63,449 nt of DNA from JAJYTL01 sp046705265 (GTDB lineage: Bacteria > Pseudomonadota > Alphaproteobacteria > Ferrovibrionales > Ferrovibrionaceae), in contig JBJKQL010000052.1 of assembly GCA_046705265.1 (NCBI GenBank), positions 1 to 63,449 of the forward strand. The letters are read 5' to 3'. The notes under the pieces were generated by a model. The model made no database searches. It was not told where the DNA came from and worked only from the letters and a program-made list of their open reading frames with translations. This document shows, in pieces, positions 42,750-52,798 of this stretch. A program made the translations under genes and the position numbers. Each line of letters opens with the position of its first letter. Within the stretch, counting starts at the first letter, position 1.

Positions 42750-43873
42750 ACGCAGTAAATACGCTTTCGCCGACAGATGGCCGGCTCTCCGGCATTCGGG
42801 CCTTTGGCCGCGCGCGGCGGCCATTGATTCGGATCGTCCTTCTGTTATTGGCGCCGCTCGCACTTCTGATTGGCGGCGGTTACTATTATCTCACTGGCGG
42901 ACGCTACATTTCGACCGAGGACGCCTATATCCAGACCAATATGGCACGGGTCAACGCCCAAATTTCCGGCCAGGTCAGCGCCGTCGACGTCGCCGATAAT
43001 CAGAAGGTCGCAGCTGGCCAGGTTCTTTTCCGCATCGACCCCGCGTCCTATCAGATCGCGCTTAACCAAGCTTCGGCGGCGCTTGCCGCGGTGCCCGACC
43101 AGATTCAGGCGCTGCGTGCCAAGTACAAGGCGCGCGAGGCGGAACTCAAGTCGGCCGAGGAGACGGTTGCTTTCCGGAAGACTGAGTTTACACGCCAAAG
43201 GAACATGCTGGCCCGCGGCGCGACTTCGCAGCAGAGCTTCGACGCCGCCCAGCACGGGCTGGTCGTTGCCGAGCAGCAAGTCGCCGTCGTGCAGGGGCAG
43301 ATCGCTGAGGTGCTTGCCCAGTTGACCGGCAAGGTGAATGCACCGATCACCAGTTATCCGCTCTATCGTGAGGCCCTGGCGAAGCGTGACCAGGCGGCGC
43401 TTAATCTCAGCTACACCGTGATTCGCGCTCCGGCCGCCGGCATCGTGACTCGCGTGCCGAAAATTCGGCCAGGCGATTTTGTTCAGGCCGGCGTACCCCT
43501 CTTCAGTCTGGCTGAAACAAACCACGTCTGGGTACGCGCGGATTTCAAGGAGACGGCACTGACTTATGTGCGGCCGGGACAGAACGCAACAATTACGGTC
43601 GATACCTATCCCGGCCGGCAATGGAAGGCGAAAGTTGAAAGCATCAGTCCCGCGACCGGGTCGGAATTCTCGCTGCTACCGCCGCAAAACTCGTCCGGGA
43701 ACTGGGTGAAGGTGGTACAGCGGATTCCAGTCCGCCTTGACATCCTGCTGCCCAAGGGCGGTCCGGTCCTGCGCGCCGGGATGAGCGTGATTGCGACTAT
43801 CGACACCCATCACCATTATCCGTTGCCCGCTTTCCTCAGCGATATCCTTGGCTGGTTCGGCGTCGGACGATGA
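42746..43873 (+). CDS. emrA: EmrA-type membrane fusion protein
   Basis: The periplasmic adaptor of a tripartite drug exporter, 375 residues. One N-terminal TM helix (LIRIVLLLLAPLALLIGGGY), then the barrel and lipoyl halves (YISTEDAYIQTNMARVNAQI; VIRAPAAGIVTRVPKIRPGD) around an alpha-hairpin (residues about 100-190). It overlaps the marR-type gene by four bases upstream and emrB by four bases downstream. An outer-membrane TolC partner is not in the window. Confidence 0.92.
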   Translation: MNAVNTLSPTDGRLSGIRAFGRARRPLIRIVLLLLAPLALLIGGGYYYLTGGRYISTEDAYIQTNMARVNAQISGQVSAVDVADNQKVAAGQVLFRIDPASYQIALNQASAALAAVPDQIQALRAKYKAREAELKSAEETVAFRKTEFTRQRNMLARGATSQQSFDAAQHGLVVAEQQVAVVQGQIAEVLAQLTGKVNAPITSYPLYREALAKRDQAALNLSYTVIRAPAAGIVTRVPKIRPGDFVQAGVPLFSLAETNHVWVRADFKETALTYVRPGQNATITVDTYPGRQWKAKVESISPATGSEFSLLPPQNSSGNWVKVVQRIPVRLDILLPKGGPVLRAGMSVIATIDTHHHYPLPAFLSDILGWFGVGR

Positions 43874-45420
43874 ACCATCCGAGTCCAGGCGAGGGGGCGG
43901 GACTGCCCCCCGTCCAACTCGCCATGATCACGTTCGGCACCATGCTGGCGACGATCATGCAGGCTTTGGATACCACCATTGCCAATGTCGCGCTGCCTTA
44001 TATGCAGGGCGCGTTTTCGGCGACGCTCGATCAGATTACCTGGGTTCTGACGTCTTATATTGTCGCCGCCGCGATCATGACGCCGCCGACCGGTTGGCTC
44101 GCCAGCCGCTTCGGCCGCAAGCGCCTCTATCTGGTCTCCGTCGCGGGCTTTACCGTCGCCTCGGTGTTCTGTGGCATTGCCGGCACGTTGGACGAGATGG
44201 TGGCCTTCCGCATCGTTCAGGGTTGCTTTGGGGCGGCCCTGGTGCCGCTCTCGCAGGCGACGCTTCTCGACAATTACCCAACTAGGCGCCACGGCCAGGC
44301 GATGGCGATCTGGGGTATCGGCATTATGCTCGGGCCCATTCTCGGCCCTACGCTAGGCGGGTGGCTGACCGAGAATTACAGCTGGCGGTGGGTTTTCTAT
44401 ATCAACGTTCCGATCGGTATTCTCGGCTTCATGGTGATCGCGAGTTCGGTCTCCGAGACGGTACGGAATGCCCGGCTCAAATTCGATTTGTTCGGCTTTA
44501 TCGCCATCAGCATCGCGATCGCGGCTCTGCAGATGTTTCTCGATCGAGGCGAACAGAAGGATTGGTTTGGTTCCTATGAGATCGTCATCGAGGCCATTCT
44601 CGCAGCGGTCTGCCTCTACGGGTTTCTCGTGCACACGTTCACGTGCGACGGTCCGTTTATCAGCCCGAGCCTGTTTCGCGACTGGAACTTCTCGCTCAGT
44701 CTGGTGTTCATCTTCGTCGTCGGCATGATCCTTTATGCCACCATGGCGCTCCTGCCTCCCTTCCTGCAGGAGATCCTGAACTATCCGGTGGTGACGGTCG
44801 GCTTTCTCCTAGCGCCGCGCGGTATCGGCACAATGATCGCGATGATGATCGTCGGCCGTATCATCGGGCCGGTACAGCCGCGCTTTCTTTTGGTCTTCGG
44901 GTTCGTTCTTAACGCCGTTGCGCTGTGGTGGATGTCGACTTTTTCTCTCTATATCGTGCCCTGGGATGTGTTCGCGAGCGGCGTCGTACAGGGATTTGGC
45001 CTCGGTTTCGTGTTCGTGCCGCTGACCACGGTCGCTTTTTCCACCTTGACGCCAGAACGGCGCACCGAGGGGGCCGGCGTGTATAATTTATTGCGCAACA
45101 TCGGCAGCTCCGTCGGCATTTCAATCGTGGCGGCGCTTTTGGAGCGCAACACTCAGATCAACCATGCAACGATCGGTGCCGTCGCGACGCCGTTCAACCC
45201 CATGTTCCGGATTCCGTCGATCGAGCATGTCTTCAATTTGCACTCCGCCTCCGGCCTTGCAATGTTAAACGCCGAGGTGACACGGCAGGCGGCAATGATC
45301 GGCTACATCGACGACTTCCGGATGATGATGTATCTGTCGCTCGCGGTGGTGCCGTTCATTCTTCTGTTGGGCAAACCGTCGCGTGGTCGGCGCATGCCGG
45401 CGGCGGCCCTCGCTGATTAG
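43870..45420 (+). CDS. emrB: EmrB-type MFS drug exporter (DHA2 family)
   Basis: A 516-residue inner-membrane proton antiporter with about 14 helices. DHA2 motifs are visible: LDTTIANVALPYMQG (motif D1), GWLASRFGRKRLYLVSV (motif A), and GIGIMLGPILGPTLGGWLTE (motif C). It works with the EmrA-like adaptor encoded just upstream; the ATGA overlap supports one transcript. The drug range cannot be read from sequence. Confidence 0.93.
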   Translation: MNHPSPGEGAGLPPVQLAMITFGTMLATIMQALDTTIANVALPYMQGAFSATLDQITWVLTSYIVAAAIMTPPTGWLASRFGRKRLYLVSVAGFTVASVFCGIAGTLDEMVAFRIVQGCFGAALVPLSQATLLDNYPTRRHGQAMAIWGIGIMLGPILGPTLGGWLTENYSWRWVFYINVPIGILGFMVIASSVSETVRNARLKFDLFGFIAISIAIAALQMFLDRGEQKDWFGSYEIVIEAILAAVCLYGFLVHTFTCDGPFISPSLFRDWNFSLSLVFIFVVGMILYATMALLPPFLQEILNYPVVTVGFLLAPRGIGTMIAMMIVGRIIGPVQPRFLLVFGFVLNAVALWWMSTFSLYIVPWDVFASGVVQGFGLGFVFVPLTTVAFSTLTPERRTEGAGVYNLLRNIGSSVGISIVAALLERNTQINHATIGAVATPFNPMFRIPSIEHVFNLHSASGLAMLNAEVTRQAAMIGYIDDFRMMMYLSLAVVPFILLLGKPSRGRRMPAAALAD

Positions 45421-45472
45421 CGGCGTTGACGCAGCCCCGTCTTCTTGCTGCGGCTTGCACTCAAGTTTTCGA

Positions 45473-45844
45473 TTACAGGCTGGCGATAAAGGGCGCGAGT
45501 TTTACAACAAAGCGCTCGTGCTGGCCCGCGAGAATCTTATAACGTGGATCATGGCCTTCGACGTCGAAAAGGTAACGTCGGCGGCCCATCTCGCGGAGCG
45601 TAGCGACAATGGTGACTATCATCCCAAGCGGCGTTGCCTTGAGATGCCGGATGTTCACCATGGTGCCGACGGTACCCTGGCCCGTTTCGAGATGGGGCAA
45701 CAGGAGTTGGTGGCAAGCGATTTCGGCGAAACTCACCAGCATCGGCGTGCCAAGCACCATTACGCCGGGATTGCCCAGGGCGTCGGCGGTGTGCTCCGGG
45801 CGTACCTCGCGTTGCAGCGTAAATTGTTGTCCGAGAGAAAGCAT
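45473..45844 (-). CDS. hotdog thioesterase, fluoroacetyl-CoA thioesterase-like family
   Basis: A 123-residue hotdog-fold protein. The conserved core is LETGQGTVGTMVNIRHLKAT followed by PLGMIVTIVATLREMGRRRY and a final GQHERFVV. This matches the FlK-like thioesterase family; most members are general acyl-CoA thioesterases, not fluoroacetate enzymes. GGGGG lies 8 bases before the ATG. It converges on the efflux operon and is encoded downstream of the MucR-like gene. Confidence 0.82.
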   Translation of the reverse strand: MLSLGQQFTLQREVRPEHTADALGNPGVMVLGTPMLVSFAEIACHQLLLPHLETGQGTVGTMVNIRHLKATPLGMIVTIVATLREMGRRRYLFDVEGHDPRYKILAGQHERFVVKLAPFIASL

Positions 45845-45991
45845 GTGATCTACCCCCGTCTCTGATCGCGGTGACCGAGGCTCGTCATCGCCCCTTCCGC
45901 GGGGGGCCCGTAGTCGGACCGTGTATTGATTGCAGGGTTAAGCGGCAGTTCGATCCGGCGCCGTGTCGATCGCTGCGGTTCCATCCAACGC

Positions 45992-46423
45992 CTAGGCGGA
46001 GGGGCGAGATTTTCGGCCGAGGCCGATCTTTTTGGCGAAAGCCGAACGTTGCTTTGCATAATTGGGGGCGACCAACGGGTAATCGGGCCCGAGATTCCAT
46101 TTCGTGCGGTATTCATCCGGCGTCATATTGTAGGTGGAGCGCAGATATCGCTTCAGCATTTTCAGTTTTTTGCCGTCCTCGAGGCAAATGATGTAATCCG
46201 GAGTTACCGATTTTCGGATCGGAACTGCCGGTTTGGCGTTACCAAAAGATATGTTGTCCTCTTCTTTTCGCCTTAGGCTGTTCAGCGTGCCATGAACGAC
46301 CTTCAATATCTCGGTCAGTTGCCCGGTCGGGACGTCATTTCGAGTGACATAGGCAGAGACGATCTCTACCGCAAAACGAAGAAGCTGGTTTGTGCTTTCT
46401 GAATTTCCGGTTTGGTCTGTCAT
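45992..46423 (-). CDS. MucR/Ros-family regulator with degenerate zinc finger
   Basis: A 143-residue protein of the MucR/Ros family, which in alphaproteobacteria binds AT-rich DNA and acts as an H-NS-like regulator of surface polysaccharide, motility and symbiosis genes. The family shape is clear: an N-terminal oligomerisation helix (LLRFAVEIVSAYVTRNDVP), then MTPDEYRTKWNLGPDYPLVA and AKQRSAFAKKIGLG. The zinc site (C-x2-C...H...H in Ros) is degenerate: Cys80 remains, the second position is Asp83, and the histidine positions are Tyr93 and Thr97/Tyr98. ATG 46423 has a GGGGGG site 9 bases upstream. Confidence 0.9.
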   Translation of the reverse strand: MTDQTGNSESTNQLLRFAVEIVSAYVTRNDVPTGQLTEILKVVHGTLNSLRRKEEDNISFGNAKPAVPIRKSVTPDYIICLEDGKKLKMLKRYLRSTYNMTPDEYRTKWNLGPDYPLVAPNYAKQRSAFAKKIGLGRKSRPSA

Positions 46424-46760
46424 GGTAAACATCCCCCCGCACTGCCTGCCAAGCAGCAAGGCAGGAACTTTTCGCATAGCTTACATCTTGAAATCGTTAT
46501 GTCAAACTCGCGACCCTGTTCTATAGCTGATCAGGACTAATCCTCGCTATCATCGCATTCTAATTTGCCGGATTGACCACTTATTTTAAGAGAATTGCTT
46601 TATTTGGGCGGCAGCTCGTAATATTTTGTCGTCCGCGTCCGATTTGATCTTTCGGAATGTTTTCGCGTCCGTTGCCTGTGGTTTGTGTGACCCTGGCAAT
46701 CCAAACCGAGATGTGGTATTTACCGCGCCTTTCTCAGTTGCGCGTCGGATGTGAGCCGCC
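46424..46760. other. 337-base divergent intergenic region, AT-rich
   Basis: No gene is supported; a 65-residue minus-strand frame (46586-46783) overlaps rpiB and has no ribosome site. The AT-rich sequence suits promoters for the MucR-like gene and rpiB, and MucR-type proteins often bind AT-rich DNA near their own gene. Confidence 0.4.
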
Positions 46761-47212
46761 ATGCCTCGGGACATCGTTGCCATCGCGGCGGATCACGCCG
46801 GTTTTCCTTTGAAATCCGTATTGACGGAGGATCTCCGGGACATGGGCTTCGACGTTATCGACCTCGGCACCAATGGCCCGGAATCCGTTGATTACCCGGA
46901 TTACGGGGATGCGCTTGCCAGAGCCATCGCAGCCGGTCGGGCAAAGTATGGCGTCGCCATCTGTGGTACCGGCATTGGCATCAGCATCGCCGCCAATCGC
47001 GAACGCAAGGTTCGCGCCGCGCTGTGCCATGACGTGTCCACAGCGCGCTTGAGCCGAGAGCACAACGATGCGAACGTGCTTGTGCTTGGCGCCCGGACGC
47101 TCGGGATTGAAACTGCACGCAATTGCCTGAAGGTGTTCTTGACAACTGCGTTTGCCGGAGGCCGGCATGCACGGCGGGTGGCCAAGCTTTCCCCTGAGTG
47201 TGGAGGTCATTG

Positions 47213-47213
<1 letters not shown>
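46761..47213 (+). CDS. rpiB: ribose-5-phosphate isomerase B
   Basis: Interconverts ribose 5-phosphate and ribulose 5-phosphate in the pentose phosphate pathway. The catalytic Cys68 is in AICGTGIGISIAANR, and HDVSTARLSREHNDANVLVL carries the ring-opening histidine and the phosphate-binding residues. It has 150 residues. Its stop overlaps the glyA ATG (TGATG), so the two are coupled, a frequent alphaproteobacterial arrangement. Confidence 0.95.
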
Positions 47214-48520
<1,307 letters not shown>

Positions 48521-48602
48521 ACTGAAGCGCACCGAGCGCCCATGATGGTCGGGGCGACCGCCCGAGACGAAAAAATCGCGATTCGGCGAAGGGGGGAATG
48601 AA

Positions 48603-49067
48603 ATGCGCTGTCCGTTTTGCGGCAATGAGGATACTCAGGTCAAGGATTCGCGGCCGACCGAGGACAACACCGCGATCCGTCGTCGACGCTATTGCACGGG
48701 CTGCGGAGCGCGCTTCACCACCTTCGAGCGGGTGCAACTCCGGGAACTCACGGTGATCAAGAAGAACGGCCAACGGGTGCCCTTCGACCGCGATAAGCTG
48801 GCGCGCTCGATCTTCGTTGCGACACGCAAACGCCCGGTCGATCCAGAGCGCATTGAGCGTATGATCAATGGCATTGTGCGCCGGTTGGAGAGTGCGGGCG
48901 AGAGCGAGATCAGCTCCCAGGCCATCGGCGAGATGGTGATGGACGCGTTGGCAAGCCTCGATCCCGTCGCCTATGTGCGGTTTGCGTCGGTATATCGCAA
49001 CTTCCGAGAGGCGAAGGATTTCGAAGACTTTGTCGGCCGGTTAAGCAGCGGTGTCGAGAACGACTGA
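48603..49067 (+). CDS. nrdR: NrdR transcriptional repressor
   Basis: A 154-residue zinc-ribbon/ATP-cone repressor of ribonucleotide reductase genes. The zinc ribbon is CPFCGNEDTQVKDSR...CTGCGARF and the ATP-cone begins VIKKNGQRVPFDRDKLARSI. GGGGGG precedes the ATG. It overlaps ribD by 17 bases, the common glyA-nrdR-rib order of alphaproteobacteria. Confidence 0.97.
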   Translation: MRCPFCGNEDTQVKDSRPTEDNTAIRRRRYCTGCGARFTTFERVQLRELTVIKKNGQRVPFDRDKLARSIFVATRKRPVDPERIERMINGIVRRLESAGESEISSQAIGEMVMDALASLDPVAYVRFASVYRNFREAKDFEDFVGRLSSGVEND

Positions 49068-50157
49068 TCCTCGCGACGCGGCATTCATGGCAACGGCGCT
49101 CGGGCTCGCCCGGCGTGGCCTTGGACGCACGTGGCCCAATCCTGCCGTCGGCTGCCTCGTGGTCAAGGATGACCGTGTGATCGGCCGCGGCTGGACACAG
49201 CCGGGTGGGCGCCCTCATGCGGAGCCCGAGGCGCTGGCTGCTGCGGGGGCTGCTGCTCGGGGTGCGACGCTGTACGTAACGCTCGAGCCTTGTGCCCATG
49301 TTGGTGAAACGCCGCCTTGCGTCTCGGCGGTGATAGCCGCGAAACCAGCCCGGGTCGTAATCGCGACCGAGGATACAGACCCGCGGGTTGCCGGCCGCGG
49401 TATTCAAATGCTGCGTGACGCGGGGATCGCGGTCGAAATCGGCGTCCTCGGCGATGAGGCACGTAACGTAAATGCCGGCTTCTTCACGCGCTTGGCCGCT
49501 GGCCGGCCGCTTGTCACCTTGAAGCTTGCGACGTCGCTCGACGGCCGCATCGCGGCTCACTCGGGGGCAAGCCGTTGGATTACTGGCGAGGCCGCCCGCG
49601 CGCACGTCCATCTCCTCCGGGCTGAACACGATGCCGTCCTGATCGGTATCGGAACGGCGTTGGCGGACGATCCCGACCTCACCTGCCGGCTGCCCGGTAT
49701 GGCCAATCGTTCACCGCTCCGTCTCGTGCTTGACAGTCATCTTCGTCTGCCGTTGACGAGCCGGCTGGTAGCGACCGCGCGCACGGTTCCAACCTGGGTG
49801 GTTGCCGTCGGCGATGCTTCGCCTGAGCGGGCTGGGGTCCTCGCTGAGCATGGCCTGCGGGTAATAAGGATCGGCCCAGCGCCGATCGGGATCGAAGCGC
49901 TCCTCCAGGAGCTTGGACGCCTCGGCTTGACCCGGCTCTTGGTCGAAGGCGGCAGCGCCGTGGCGGCGGCCTTTGCCCGCGCAAATCTTATCGATCGCAT
50001 CGCCTGGTATCATGCCCCGGTGTTCCTAGGCGGTGATGGGGTCCCCGCCTTGGCCGCCCTCGGGATCAGCGAACTCCGAGAGGCACCACGGTTTCATCGC
50101 ACGGCCGCTCTCACCCTTGGCGAGGATGTACTGGAAACCTTCGCCCGGGCCGATTAA
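49051..50157 (+). CDS. ribD: bifunctional riboflavin deaminase/reductase
   Basis: Catalyses two steps of riboflavin synthesis: deamination of the pyrimidinone and reduction of the ribosyl chain. The deaminase zinc motifs are HAEPEAL and PCAHVGETPPC; the reductase domain starts at about residue 150 (LVTLKLATSLDGRIAAHSGA) and contains LLVEGGSAVAAAF. It has 368 residues with a GTG start overlapping nrdR; the upstream gene supplies coupling. Confidence 0.96.
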   Translation: MSRTTDPRDAAFMATALGLARRGLGRTWPNPAVGCLVVKDDRVIGRGWTQPGGRPHAEPEALAAAGAAARGATLYVTLEPCAHVGETPPCVSAVIAAKPARVVIATEDTDPRVAGRGIQMLRDAGIAVEIGVLGDEARNVNAGFFTRLAAGRPLVTLKLATSLDGRIAAHSGASRWITGEAARAHVHLLRAEHDAVLIGIGTALADDPDLTCRLPGMANRSPLRLVLDSHLRLPLTSRLVATARTVPTWVVAVGDASPERAGVLAEHGLRVIRIGPAPIGIEALLQELGRLGLTRLLVEGGSAVAAAFARANLIDRIAWYHAPVFLGGDGVPALAALGISELREAPRFHRTAALTLGEDVLETFARAD

Positions 50158-50166
50158 GAAGAAGGC

Positions 50167-50760
50167 ATGTTTACCGGTATCATCACCGATGTAGGCCACG
50201 TGGTCGCCATCGCCGAGTTCGGCGATCGCCGCATTCGGATCGCGACGGCTTTTGCCACCGACACGATCGAGATCGGCGCCTCGATCGCCTGCTCCGGCGT
50301 TTGTCTCACGGTCGTCGAAAAGGGCGACGACTGGTTCGCGCTCGACGTCTCGGCCGAAACCCTCGCCAAGTCGGTGCTAGGGAGCTGGCAACCCGGCACG
50401 CGAGTGAACCTCGAACGTGCCTTGAAGCTCGGCGACGAAATGGGCGGCCATATCCTGACCGGCCACGTGGACGGCATCGCCCGTCTGATCGATCGCCGCG
50501 AAGAGGGCGGATCGCTTCGCCTCGATTTAGAGATCGCGATGCCGCTCGCCCGGTTCATCGCGCCGAAGGGCGCCATTGCACTGGATGGGGTTTCCTTGAC
50601 TGTGAACGAAGTTTCCGACAATCGCTTCGGTGTCAACATTATCCCGCATACGCGGCAGATGACGACGCTTGACGCTCTGGCCGCCGGCGACCGCGTCAAT
50701 GTCGAGACCGATATCCTGGCCCGCTATGTCGCGCGGCTCAGGGAAATGGAAGGTGCGTGA
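50167..50760 (+). CDS. ribE: riboflavin synthase alpha chain
   Basis: Dismutates two 6,7-dimethyl-8-ribityllumazine molecules to riboflavin. It begins MFTGIITDVGHV and shows the two internal repeats with CSGVCLTVVEKGDDWFALDV and ALDGVSLTVNEVSDNRFGVN, plus GHILTGHVDGIA. It has 197 residues. The stop overlaps the ATG of the next gene (TGATG at 50758-50762). Confidence 0.96.
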   Translation: MFTGIITDVGHVVAIAEFGDRRIRIATAFATDTIEIGASIACSGVCLTVVEKGDDWFALDVSAETLAKSVLGSWQPGTRVNLERALKLGDEMGGHILTGHVDGIARLIDRREEGGSLRLDLEIAMPLARFIAPKGAIALDGVSLTVNEVSDNRFGVNIIPHTRQMTTLDALAAGDRVNVETDILARYVARLREMEGA

Positions 50761-51872
50761 TGGACGTCAGCTTTCTCTCCGCGATTGAGGAAGTAGTGGA
50801 GGATGCGCGACAGGGCAAGATGGTTATCCTGGTTGACGAGGAGGACCGGGAGAACGAAGGCGATCTCGTCATCCCTGCCGAAAAGGCGACGCCCGAAGTA
50901 ATCAACTTCATGGCGAAATACGGCCGCGGGCTGATCTGTCTCGCGCTCTCGAGCGAGCGTGTGCGCAAGCTGCGTCTGCCGCTGATGACGCCGAACAACG
51001 CTTCGCGCCATCAGACGGCCTTCACGGTTTCGATTGAGGCCAGGGAGGGCGTTACTACGGGAATCTCCGCTCATGAACGGGCGACGACGATCAAGGTCGC
51101 GATCGATCCCGAGAAAGGCGCAGAAGACATCGTGACGCCCGGCCATGTTTTCCCGCTCGTGGCTCGCGACGGCGGAGTGCTCGTCCGCGCCGGACATACC
51201 GAAGCTGCCGTCGACATCGCGGCCTTGGCCGGCCTCAATCCGTCCGGCGTGATCTGCGAAATCATGAATGACGACGGCAGCATGGCGCGTATGCCGGATC
51301 TCGTGCAATTTTCTCAGCGGCACGGCATCAAAATTGCCACAATTGCCGATCTCATCGCCTACCGCCGGCGCTCCGAGCGTTTGATCGAGCGTCTCGTGGA
51401 GACCAATCTCGACAGTCGTTATGGCGGCGAGTGGCGCATGATCGTCTATCGCAATAAGGTCGAATACGCTGAACATATTGCCCTCGTCAAAGGAGACATC
51501 TCAGGGTCCGATCCGGTGCTGGTCAGGGTCCACGCCTTGAACGTGCTTGAGGATGTCCTCGGCGATCGCCACAACAAGGGCAGCGTGCTTGCTGGTGCCA
51601 TGCGAATGATCGGCCGGGCGGGGCGGGGTGTCGTCGTGCTGATCCGCGAACCGCGGCCGACGGCGCTCTCGGATCGGGTGCAACGTAAACTCGGGCGGCC
51701 GGTCGAGCGCCAGGGCAATCTTCGCGATTATGGTATCGGCGCGCAGATTTTGCTCGATCTCGGTGTTCGCAACATGATCCTTCTTTCAAACACGCAGCGT
51801 ACGATCGTTGGCATCGAAGGCTACGGGCTTAGTCTGGCCGAACGGCGCGGCATTCCGGTGGACGACGAATGA
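50760..51872 (+). CDS. ribB: 3,4-dihydroxy-2-butanone 4-phosphate synthase with degenerate GTP cyclohydrolase II domain (RibBX)
   Basis: Residues 1 to about 205 are a complete DHBP synthase: DEEDRENEGDLVIPAE, GLICLALSSERV, and RAGHTEAAVDIAALAGLNPS. The following domain has the GTP cyclohydrolase II fold (RDYGIGAQILLDLGVRNMIL) but the zinc-ligand segment, normally C-x10-C-x-C, reads LEDVLGDRHNKG with no cysteine. It is therefore probably inactive as RibA; this RibBX layout is known in Proteobacteria. A separate ribA should exist elsewhere. A GTG at 50757 is an alternative start. Confidence 0.92.
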   Translation: MDVSFLSAIEEVVEDARQGKMVILVDEEDRENEGDLVIPAEKATPEVINFMAKYGRGLICLALSSERVRKLRLPLMTPNNASRHQTAFTVSIEAREGVTTGISAHERATTIKVAIDPEKGAEDIVTPGHVFPLVARDGGVLVRAGHTEAAVDIAALAGLNPSGVICEIMNDDGSMARMPDLVQFSQRHGIKIATIADLIAYRRRSERLIERLVETNLDSRYGGEWRMIVYRNKVEYAEHIALVKGDISGSDPVLVRVHALNVLEDVLGDRHNKGSVLAGAMRMIGRAGRGVVVLIREPRPTALSDRVQRKLGRPVERQGNLRDYGIGAQILLDLGVRNMILLSNTQRTIVGIEGYGLSLAERRGIPVDDE

Positions 51873-52327
51873 GCGAGCGAACCCATCTGCTCCTGGTCGA
51901 GGGCCGTTTTTACGCGGATATCTCAGACGAGCTCGCGGCTGGCGCTCTCGACGTGATCGAGGTGGCAAAGGCGACCGCCGAACGCATCGTCGTGCCCGGG
52001 GCATTGGAAATTCCTGGCGCGATCCGCCTCGCACTGGCTGCATGCAGTGCCGATGGCAAGGTCCGGTTCGACGCGTTCGTCGCCTTGGGTTGCGTGATCC
52101 GCGGCGAGACCACGCATTACGACACTGTTGCCGGCGAAAGTGCCCGCGGGCTCATGAACCTGACTCTTGACGGCGTCGCAGTTGGCAATGGCATCCTGAC
52201 GGTCGAGAATTATGATCAGGCTTGGACGCGGGCAAAGCGAGACGGGGGCAACAAGGGCGGTGACGCGGCGCGCGCGGCGCTTGCCCTGGCCGCGCTGAAA
52301 CGCCGGTTTCAGGCGCTTGGCGCATGA
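51869..52327 (+). CDS. ribH: 6,7-dimethyl-8-ribityllumazine synthase
   Basis: Joins the DHBP and pyrimidine intermediates to lumazine; assembles as pentamers or icosahedra. Diagnostic motifs are VPGALEIPGAIRLAL, GCVIRGETTHYDTVAGESAR and TVENYDQAWTRA. It has 152 residues and overlaps both neighbours by four bases (ATGA), which suggests fixed stoichiometry in the rib operon. Confidence 0.97.
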   Translation: MSERTHLLLVEGRFYADISDELAAGALDVIEVAKATAERIVVPGALEIPGAIRLALAACSADGKVRFDAFVALGCVIRGETTHYDTVAGESARGLMNLTLDGVAVGNGILTVENYDQAWTRAKRDGGNKGGDAARAALALAALKRRFQALGA

Positions 52328-52794
52328 TGACAACTCAACCGAACGTCGGCGGGCGCAGCGCGGCGCGTCTCGCTGCCGTACAGGCGCTCTATCAGATTGA
52401 ATTCAGCGGTGCCTCTGCCGAGCAGGTGATCGGCGAATTCGTGACGCTTCGTTTAGGCCAGGAGATAGAAGGCGTACGATACGCTCCGGCCGATCCTGAG
52501 CTCTTCGCCGACGTGGTTCATGGCTATCACCGACACGCGGCCGAGATTGACGCCGGGCTCGAAGCCTGCCTCGAGAAAGCGCGGACTCTGTTGAAGATCG
52601 AAGCTATCCTGCGCGCGATTCTTCGCGCCGGCGCAACTGAACTGAAAGTGCGGAGCGATGTTCCGGCGAAAGTCGTGATCGACGAATATCTTGATGTCGC
52701 GCATGCATTCTTCGGCGGGACCGAGGCTGCTTTCATCAATGGCATCCTCGACCGGTTCGCTCGCCAGATCCGGCCGCATGAGTTCCCCGGGTGA
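52324..52794 (+). CDS. nusB: transcription antitermination factor NusB
   Basis: An all-helical protein that, with NusE, binds boxA RNA for antitermination of rRNA operons. It begins with SAARLAAVQALYQIEFSG and has IEAILRAILRAGATELKVR and VVIDEYLDVAHAFFGGTEAA, the typical NusB pattern. It has 156 residues with tandem ATG codons at its start. It is coupled to ribH and close to thiL, as in many bacteria. Confidence 0.96.
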   Translation: MMTTQPNVGGRSAARLAAVQALYQIEFSGASAEQVIGEFVTLRLGQEIEGVRYAPADPELFADVVHGYHRHAAEIDAGLEACLEKARTLLKIEAILRAILRAGATELKVRSDVPAKVVIDEYLDVAHAFFGGTEAAFINGILDRFARQIRPHEFPG

Positions 52795-52798
52795 CGGG

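Noticed and set aside
46586..46783. 65-residue minus-strand ORF between the MucR-like gene and rpiB
   Set aside because: It runs into rpiB on the opposite strand, has no ribosome site and shows no protein-like features.
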